Source of the DNA: Ectobacillus ponti
GTDB taxonomy: Bacteria > Bacillota > Bacilli > Bacillales > Bacillaceae_G
Assembly (NCBI RefSeq): GCF_024294785.1
Contig: NZ_JANCLT010000005.1
Location: 1 to 64,000, forward strand
Length of the DNA: 64,000 bases
Reading direction: 5' to 3'
Each line of letters starts with the position of its first letter. The first letter of the stretch is position 1. The translations under genes and the position numbers were made by a program. This document shows positions 58,609 to 64,000 of the stretch, one piece after another. Below the pieces are notes generated by a model, which worked only from the letters and a program-made list of their open reading frames with translations, had not been told where the DNA came from and made no database searches.

Positions 58609-59694
58609 ATGAAGAAAAAAGCAGGTCTATTGCTATCCTTAACGTTGGCAGCAAGCACAATTTTGGGTGCTTGTGGAAACGCTGACAAGAACACAGCTGA
58701 TAACAAGAGCGGCGGCGATACGAAAAAAGCAGGCAGCTTCAAGGTCGGCATGGTTACTGACACTGGCGGTGTGGATGACAAATCCTTTAACCAATCCGCT
58801 TGGGAAGGCTTGAAGAAATTCGGCGGCGACAACAGCCTGAAGGAGAACGAAGGCTATCGTTACCTGCAGTCCGAGAAGGAAGCAGACTATCTGCCAAACC
58901 TGACAAAGTTTGCTGAATCCAACTACAATCTGACTTATGGCATCGGCTTCCTGATGGCTGATGCAGTTGGCAAGGTAGCGGACCAGTTCCCGAAAAACAA
59001 TTTTGCGATCGTTGACATGGTTGTTGATAAGAAGAACGTGGCGAGCATCACATTCAGCGAGAACGAAGGCTCCTTCCTTGTTGGGGTTGTGGCAGCATTG
59101 ACTACAAAGTCCAACAAAGTGGGCTTCATCGGCGGTGTGGAAAGCGACCTGATCAAGAAGTTTGAATACGGCTTTAAAGCGGGTGTGGCATCTGTAAATC
59201 CAAGCATCCAGGTTGTATCCCAGTATGCAGGCGACTTCAACAAGCCGGAAAAAGGAACGCAGTTGGCTTCCACAATGTACGGTCAAGGCGTTGACGTCAT
59301 TTATCATGCTGCCGGCGGCACTGGCAACGGTGTATTCACAGAAGCGAAGAACCGCAAGAAAAAAGGCGAGAATGTATGGGTAATCGGGGTTGACCGCGAC
59401 CAGCACCAAGAAGGTATGCCTGAAAACGTAACGCTGACTTCCATGGTTAAGCGTGTAGACGTAGCAGTTGAGCAAGTGTCCAAGCAGGCAATGGAAGGCA
59501 ACTTCCCTGCAGGCAAGGTTGTAACATTCGGTCTGAAGGAAAATGGCGTTGGGATTGCACCGACAACTGATAACGTAAGCAAGGATGCGCTTGCGAAAGT
59601 GGATGAGTTCCAGAAGAAAATTCTTGCTGGAGAACTGAAGGTTCCTGCTACAGAAGCAGACTACAAAACATTTGAAGCATCTCTAAAAAAATAA
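58609..59694 (+). CDS. BMP family lipoprotein, nucleoside ABC transporter binding protein
   Basis: The 361-residue lipoprotein starts after TAGGAGGGG. The signal peptide ends in the lipobox LGAC with lipidated Cys22. The mature part has MVTDTGGVDDKSFNQSAWEG, a hallmark of the BmpA/PnrA/NupN family, and DVIYHAAGGTGNGVFTEAK. Members bind purine nucleosides. Codon use is strongly biased (AAC, GGC, CTG), suggesting high expression. A stem-loop lies between this gene and the ATPase, as expected when more binding protein than transporter is made. Confidence 0.93.
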   Translation: MKKKAGLLLSLTLAASTILGACGNADKNTADNKSGGDTKKAGSFKVGMVTDTGGVDDKSFNQSAWEGLKKFGGDNSLKENEGYRYLQSEKEADYLPNLTKFAESNYNLTYGIGFLMADAVGKVADQFPKNNFAIVDMVVDKKNVASITFSENEGSFLVGVVAALTTKSNKVGFIGGVESDLIKKFEYGFKAGVASVNPSIQVVSQYAGDFNKPEKGTQLASTMYGQGVDVIYHAAGGTGNGVFTEAKNRKKKGENVWVIGVDRDQHQEGMPENVTLTSMVKRVDVAVEQVSKQAMEGNFPAGKVVTFGLKENGVGIAPTTDNVSKDALAKVDEFQKKILAGELKVPATEADYKTFEASLKK

Positions 59695-59708
59695 GGCAAC
59701 AGCTGAAT

Positions 59709-59746
59709 ACAAAGGTTAGTTCCACCGAACTAACCTTTGTGTGTAT
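59709..59746 (+). terminator. Stem-loop between lipoprotein and ATPase genes
   Basis: A perfect 13-bp stem (59709-59721 with 59728-59740) is followed by GTGTATTT, a poor U-tract. It probably acts as a leaky terminator or 3' stabiliser that raises the lipoprotein level over the membrane components. Confidence 0.55.
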
Positions 59747-59794
59747 TTACAATCACGAGAGAAGCATGAAACTTCCAACGGAGGAGGTCTTGTC

Positions 59795-61333
59795 ATGAGT
59801 TATGAATATGTAATTGAAATGAACAACATTACGAAGGTATTTCCAGGCATCGTTGCGAATGATAACATCACTCTTCAGGTAAAGCAGGGTGAAATTCATG
59901 CTTTGCTTGGCGAGAACGGTGCAGGAAAGTCCACACTGATGAATGTGTTGTTCGGCCTGTATCAGCCTGAGCAGGGCGAAATTAAGATTAAAGGACAGCC
60001 TGTCAAAATTACGAACCCGAACATTGCAAATGAGCTTGGTATCGGGATGGTACATCAGCACTTCATGCTGGTGCATAATTTTACTGTTACAGAAAATATC
60101 ATCCTTGGCAATGAGACAACGAAGGGCGGACGCATCAATATTGAGGATGCGGCCAAAGAAATTCAAAAGCTGTCCGAGCAGTATGGTCTGGCTGTAGACC
60201 CATATGCGAAAATTGAGGATATTTCTGTTGGGATGCAGCAGCGTGTGGAGATTTTAAAAACGTTGTATCGGGGCGCAGAGATCCTGATTTTTGACGAACC
60301 GACTGCAGTATTGACACCGCAAGAAATCGGCGAACTCATTAACATCCTGAAGCGCCTTGTTTCAGAAGGCAAATCCATCGTGCTCATTACTCACAAATTG
60401 AAGGAAATTATGGAGGTTTGTGACCGCTGTACGATCATTCGAAAAGGAAAAGGTATTGGCACAGTCAATATCGCTGACACCAATGAAGATCAGTTAGCGG
60501 AGCTGATGGTTGGACGCGAGGTTCATTTTAAGACAGAAAAGTCAGACGCCCAACCACGTCAGGACGTGTTAAAGATTTCCAATCTTGTTGTCCATGATGC
60601 ACGTAATTTACCTGCTGTAAGAGGACTTGACTTAACCGTTCGTGCAGGGGAGATTATTGGAATTGCCGGAGTTGACGGCAATGGACAGAGCGAACTGATT
60701 GAAGCGATTACCGGGTTACGAAAAGTTGAGTCAGGTTCTATTACACTGAACGGGAAGGACGTGACGAACCTGCCGGCCCGGCGCATCACGGAATCGGGAG
60801 TAGGGCATATTCCGCAGGACCGCCATAAGCATGGGCTTGTGCTGGATTTCTCGGTAGGAGATAACATGGTGCTGCAAACCTACTATAAAGAGCCTTACTC
60901 AAGGGGCGGTGTTTTAAACTTCCAGAAAGTGTATGATAAAGCGCGGGCGCTCATTCAGCAATTTGATGTCCGGACTCCAAGCGAGTTCACAGCAGCACGG
61001 GCCTTGTCAGGCGGAAACCAGCAGAAGGCAATCATTGCCCGTGAGGTGGACCGCGACCCGGATCTTTTGATTGCTGCACAGCCGACACGCGGTCTGGATG
61101 TGGGCGCCATTGAATTTATCCATAGAAAGCTCATCGAGCAGCGTGATAAGGGAAAGGCAGTATTGTTAATCTCCTTTGAATTGGATGAAGTGTTGAATGT
61201 AAGCGACCGGGTGGCCGTTATTTATGAAGGGCAGATTGTGGATGTGGTCAATGCAAAGGAAACAAATGAACAAGAGCTTGGACTTTTAATGGCTGGAGGC
61301 AAGCAAAAAGGGAAGGTGAACACAAATGCCTAA
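59795..61333 (+). CDS. ABC transporter ATP-binding protein, double-domain (nucleoside import)
   Basis: The 512-residue protein is read from ATG 59795 after GGAGGAGGT; an upstream ATG at 59741 has no SD. The first ATPase domain has Walker A GENGAGKST (39-47), signature SVGMQQR and Walker B LIFDEPT. The second has a degenerate Walker A GVDGNGQSE without lysine, signature LSGGNQQK and LIAAQPTRGLD. This asymmetry is normal for sugar/nucleoside RbsA/NupO-type ATPases. It overlaps the permease gene by 8 bp. Confidence 0.94.
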   Translation: MSYEYVIEMNNITKVFPGIVANDNITLQVKQGEIHALLGENGAGKSTLMNVLFGLYQPEQGEIKIKGQPVKITNPNIANELGIGMVHQHFMLVHNFTVTENIILGNETTKGGRINIEDAAKEIQKLSEQYGLAVDPYAKIEDISVGMQQRVEILKTLYRGAEILIFDEPTAVLTPQEIGELINILKRLVSEGKSIVLITHKLKEIMEVCDRCTIIRKGKGIGTVNIADTNEDQLAELMVGREVHFKTEKSDAQPRQDVLKISNLVVHDARNLPAVRGLDLTVRAGEIIGIAGVDGNGQSELIEAITGLRKVESGSITLNGKDVTNLPARRITESGVGHIPQDRHKHGLVLDFSVGDNMVLQTYYKEPYSRGGVLNFQKVYDKARALIQQFDVRTPSEFTAARALSGGNQQKAIIAREVDRDPDLLIAAQPTRGLDVGAIEFIHRKLIEQRDKGKAVLLISFELDEVLNVSDRVAVIYEGQIVDVVNAKETNEQELGLLMAGGKQKGKVNTNA

Positions 61334-62384
61334 GATCACACTCACTCCGCGGATGATTGGCATTTTAGTGCCGGTATTGTCGGCAGTATTTGGTCTCCTT
61401 GTTGGGGCGATTGTTATGCTTGTGAGCGGCTATGACCCGATTGCCGGCTACAGTGCTTTAATTGATGGAATGATGGGAACGCCGCGGGCGACGGGCGAGA
61501 CACTTCGTTCTATGATTCCGCTCGTATTGGCGGGACTGTCTGTTGCTTTTGCATTCCGGACCGGTTTGTTTAATATCGGGGTGGAAGGGCAGCTCCTCGC
61601 TGGCTGGCTTGCTGCTGTCTGGGTTGGTTATGGGTTGAATCTTCCTGCCATCATTCATGTTCCGCTTTCCGTCCTGGCTGGAGCAGCTGCCGGAGCGCTA
61701 TGGGGCTTTGTTCCCGGTTACCTGAAGGGGCGCTTTAGAGTGAATGAGGTTATCGTCACCATTATGATGAACTACATCGCTCTCTACTCGACAAATTCCT
61801 TAATCAAAACGTTTATTTATGCAGGCAATGAGAAATCGCACGATATCCAGCCGACAGCAACATTGGCATCAGACTGGCTTGCAGGCTTGACAGGCGGTTC
61901 CCGTTTGCATTGGGGGATTGTGGTTGCCTTGCTGGCTGCCGTTATTATGTGGTTTATTTTGGATAAGACAACAATTGGCTATGAATTGAAAGCGGTGGGC
62001 TTCAACCAGCATGCTGCCCAATATGCAGGAATGCATGTGCCGCGAAATGTTATGCTCTCCATGTCGATTGCAGGCGCATTTGCCGGTGTCGGCGGAGCAA
62101 TGGAAGGCTTGGGCACATTCCAAAACATGACGGCGCTTGCTTCCTTTACGGGCATCGGTTTTGACGGTATCGCCGTATCCTTGCTCGGGGCAAACAATGC
62201 ATTCGGTATTGTATTGGCCGCCCTGTTGTTCGGCGGACTGAAGAGTGCTGCTCCGCAAATGAACTTTACGGCAAATGTTCCTTCTGAACTCATTAACGTG
62301 ATTATTGCCTGCATTATTTTCTTTGTGGCTTCAAGCTATGTACTCCGCTGGGCATTGTCACGCTTAAGTAAGGAGGAGAAATAA
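61326..62384 (+). CDS. ABC transporter permease, nucleoside (NupP-like)
   Basis: The 352-residue protein has about nine to ten membrane segments of the BPD_transp_2 family. The loop motif NEVIVTIMMNYIALY contacts the ATPase. It starts 8 bp inside the ATPase gene, with the SD GGGAAGGTG in its end. It forms a heterodimeric channel with the next gene product. Confidence 0.93.
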   Translation: MPKITLTPRMIGILVPVLSAVFGLLVGAIVMLVSGYDPIAGYSALIDGMMGTPRATGETLRSMIPLVLAGLSVAFAFRTGLFNIGVEGQLLAGWLAAVWVGYGLNLPAIIHVPLSVLAGAAAGALWGFVPGYLKGRFRVNEVIVTIMMNYIALYSTNSLIKTFIYAGNEKSHDIQPTATLASDWLAGLTGGSRLHWGIVVALLAAVIMWFILDKTTIGYELKAVGFNQHAAQYAGMHVPRNVMLSMSIAGAFAGVGGAMEGLGTFQNMTALASFTGIGFDGIAVSLLGANNAFGIVLAALLFGGLKSAAPQMNFTANVPSELINVIIACIIFFVASSYVLRWALSRLSKEEK

Positions 62385-63344
62385 ATGAGTTTCGTTGATG
62401 TGTTGGCAATTATTGTGACCGGAACTTTATATACGGCCGCTCCGCTCATTTTTACCGCTCTAGGCGGAGTATTCAGTGAGCGTTCCGGCGTAGTTAACAT
62501 TGCTTTGGAAGGTCTTATGCTGTTTGGCGCCTTTGTAGGCGTGGTAACTTCTCTTCTGCTGGGAGATTCCATGGGGGCAGCGACTCCGTGGATTGGCATT
62601 CTCGTGGCAGCACTGGCAAGCGGGATTTTTGCGCTGCTTCATGCGCTGGCATCCATTACGCTTCGTGCAGACCAAACAGTCAGTGGCGTTGCCATTAACT
62701 TCCTGGCCCTCGGGTTGAGCGTGTTCGCCATTAAAAAGATCTTTGGCAAAGGACAAACAGATTTTATTAAGTACCGCATTGATAAGATTGATGTGCCGGG
62801 CTTAAGTGATATCCCATTCTTTGGGAAAGTGCTGTTCTCCAATGTGCCTTGGACATCGTACATTGCTGTCGTGCTGGCATTTGTTGTATGGTACATTATT
62901 TACAAAACACCATTCGGCCTTCGGTTGCGTGCGGTCGGAGAGCATCCGATGGCAGCGGACACAATGGGGATCAATGTATACAGAATGCGTTATACGGCTG
63001 TGTTTATCTCCGGTATGTTTGCGGGCATCGGCGGCGCGGTGTTTGCGACTTCCATCTCCGGAAACTTCTCCGGCGGCACCATCAGCGGCCAGGGCTTCCT
63101 GGCTTTGGCTGCCATGATTTTCGGAAAATGGCATCCAGTTGGCGCGCTTGGCGCAGCCTTGTTCTTCGGCTTTGCACAGTCTCTTGGAATTACAGGCGGC
63201 AGCCTGCCTTATATTAAGGAAATTCCGCCCATCTTTTTGACACTGCTTCCTTATGTGCTGACGATTTTGGCTCTCGTGGGCTTTGTTGGACGCTCGGAAG
63301 CGCCGAAAGCACTTGGCACGCCTTACGAAAAAGGGAAACGCTAA
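62385..63344 (+). CDS. ABC transporter permease, nucleoside (NupQ-like)
   Basis: The 319-residue protein of the BPD_transp_2 family begins at the base after the previous stop (SD AAGGAGG within the preceding gene). Family motif GVFSERSGVVNIALEGLML is near residues 25-43, with GQGFLALAAMIFGKWHPVG in the C-terminal half. With the preceding permease, ATPase and lipoprotein it completes an importer. Gene order lipoprotein-ATPase-permease-permease equals B. subtilis nupNOPQ (guanosine uptake). A terminator follows. Confidence 0.93.
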   Translation: MSFVDVLAIIVTGTLYTAAPLIFTALGGVFSERSGVVNIALEGLMLFGAFVGVVTSLLLGDSMGAATPWIGILVAALASGIFALLHALASITLRADQTVSGVAINFLALGLSVFAIKKIFGKGQTDFIKYRIDKIDVPGLSDIPFFGKVLFSNVPWTSYIAVVLAFVVWYIIYKTPFGLRLRAVGEHPMAADTMGINVYRMRYTAVFISGMFAGIGGAVFATSISGNFSGGTISGQGFLALAAMIFGKWHPVGALGAALFFGFAQSLGITGGSLPYIKEIPPIFLTLLPYVLTILALVGFVGRSEAPKALGTPYEKGKR

Positions 63345-63349
63345 GAGAG

Positions 63350-63375
63350 AAACCCGCATTTGTGCGGGTTTTTTT
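63350..63375 (+). terminator. Terminator of the transporter operon
   Basis: AAACCCGCA (63350-63358) pairs with TGCGGGTTT (63363-63371), loop TTTG, followed by T to 63375. Confidence 0.85.
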
Positions 63376-63432
63376 CATACATAGCAAATAATTGCTTTAC
63401 TTTAACATAGAATAGGCATAGCCATGCGGGAG

Positions 63433-63462
63433 TTGCAAACCCTTTGTTAAAAATTGTATATT
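63433..63462 (+). promoter_or_regulatory. Sigma-A promoter of the ymfF-like gene
   Basis: TTGCAA (63433-63438), 18 bases, TATATT (63457-63462), about 30 bases before the start codon. Confidence 0.55.
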
Positions 63463-63495
63463 GGGTACAGATACGTACATAAGGAGGATATGGAT

Positions 63496-64000
63496 ATGGA
63501 GGTTATGCAGCAACAGATTCATCAGCTGGACGGCTTGACTGTGCACATGATTCCGACTGTGAAGTACAAGACAAACACCCTCGTGCTGCGGCTGAAGGCA
63601 CCGCTGGCAGAGGAGACCGTGACAGAGCGCGCTCTTTTGCCATACGTGCTGCAGAGCGGGACGGAACAGCTCCCATCTGTGAAGAGTATCCGGCAATACC
63701 TGGAGGATTTATATGGTTCAGCATTGGCTGTGGATGTAAATAAAAAGGGCGAAGAACATATTCTTACCTTTTATATGGATGCAGCAAATGAGCGCTATCT
63801 GCGCGAAGCTCCGCCACTGCTGGAGAAAACGCTGGCCATGCTGTCTGATGTTTTACTCCGTCCCGCACTGGAGCAAGGGGCTTTCGCTTCTTCCATTGTA
63901 GAGAGTGAAAAGCGGGCGCTTCTGCAGCGCATTGAATCCTCTTACGATGATAAAATGAGGTATGCCAATGAACGGCTTGTTGAGGAAATGTGCCAATCAG
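63496..64000 (+). CDS. M16-family protein lacking the zinc motif, YmfF-like (partial, runs off the window)
   Basis: The first 168 residues are visible, from ATG 63496 eight bases after AAGGAGG (63481-63487); an ATG at 63490 is too close. The stretch LLPYVLQSGTEQLPS (about 48-62) aligns with the HxxEH region of M16 peptidases but has no His or Glu pair, so this half is catalytically inert. SIRQYLEDLYGSALAVDVNKKG follows, in the usual M16 fold order, given here in two parts. In B. subtilis ymfF precedes an active partner, ymfH. The 3' end is outside the window. Confidence 0.85.
   Translation, partial: MEVMQQQIHQLDGLTVHMIPTVKYKTNTLVLRLKAPLAEETVTERALLPYVLQSGTEQLPSVKSIRQYLEDLYGSALAVDVNKKGEEHILTFYMDAANERYLREAPPLLEKTLAMLSDVLLRPALEQGAFASSIVESEKRALLQRIESSYDDKMRYANERLVEEMCQS

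Overview
The window is a 64-kb stretch of chromosome from an endospore-forming member of the Bacillaceae. The evidence is the gene order sucCD-dprA-topA-trmFO-xerC-hslVU-codY-rpsB-tsf-pyrH-frr-uppS-cdsA-dxr-rseP-proS-polC-rimP-nusA-infB-truB-ribF-rpsO-pnp. It is followed by the sporulation-linked block ylxY-mlpA-ymxH-dpaAB-asd-dapG-dapA-rnjB-tepA-ylzJ-spoIIIE. SD sequences are strong, TTG and GTG starts are common, and intrinsic terminators are dense. Base composition looks moderate (about half G+C by eye), higher than in the Bacillus cereus group, although the absence of a flagellar cluster between codY and rpsB and some protein details (HslV N-terminus) recall that clade more than B. subtilis. 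No species is claimed.

Region 1 (about 1-9,700) is the accessory part: one rightward operon of nine genes. They are an ACAD10/11-type acyl-CoA dehydrogenase, a TetR regulator, an APH-fold kinase, a divergent 2-phosphosulfolactate-phosphatase-like protein, a second (VLCAD-like) acyl-CoA dehydrogenase, an acyl-CoA ligase, a 3-hydroxyacyl-CoA dehydrogenase, an enoyl-CoA hydratase and an SDR. The kinase plus the first dehydrogenase are the split form of human ACAD10/11 and resemble LvaA/LvaC of Pseudomonas levulinate catabolism. The operon is therefore predicted to break down 4-hydroxy (or 4-keto) acids through a 4-phosphoacyl-CoA, followed by ordinary beta-oxidation. A cre-like site and a TetR-type palindrome lie in front of it.

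Region 2 (9,900-20,550) holds sucCD, dprA and the topA-trmFO-xerC-hslV-hslU-codY series. A sigma-A promoter and a leader terminator stand in front of topA. Region 3 (20,550-29,740) runs rpsB-tsf-pyrH-frr-uppS-cdsA-dxr-rseP-proS: translation factors, UMP kinase, polyprenyl and phospholipid precursors, and the site-2 protease. Region 4 (29,740-44,180) holds polC and the rimP-nusA-rnpM-ylxQ-infB-ylxP-rbfA-truB-ribF-rpsO-pnp transcription/translation block. A structured repeat element precedes polC and a long leader precedes rimP.

Region 5 (44,180-57,300) holds spore and cell-wall functions: ylxY, the M16 peptidase mlpA, ymxH, dipicolinate synthase dpaAB behind a sigma-K-like promoter, the diaminopimelate pathway genes asd-dapG-dapA, RNase J2, TepA, YlzJ and SpoIIIE. 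Region 6 (57,300-64,000) is a riboswitch-led unit. A sigma-A promoter, a purine riboswitch with an overlapping antiterminator/terminator and a possible GntR operator precede ymfC (GntR), a BMP-family lipoprotein, a double ATPase and two permeases, together a predicted purine-nucleoside ABC importer. The window ends inside a catalytically degenerate M16-family protein (YmfF-like).

The most interesting items are the kinase/ACAD operon with its unexplained phosphatase-like member, the purine riboswitch with unusual junction bases, and several structured leaders and repeats. No tRNA, rRNA, CRISPR array, insertion sequence or prophage gene was seen.
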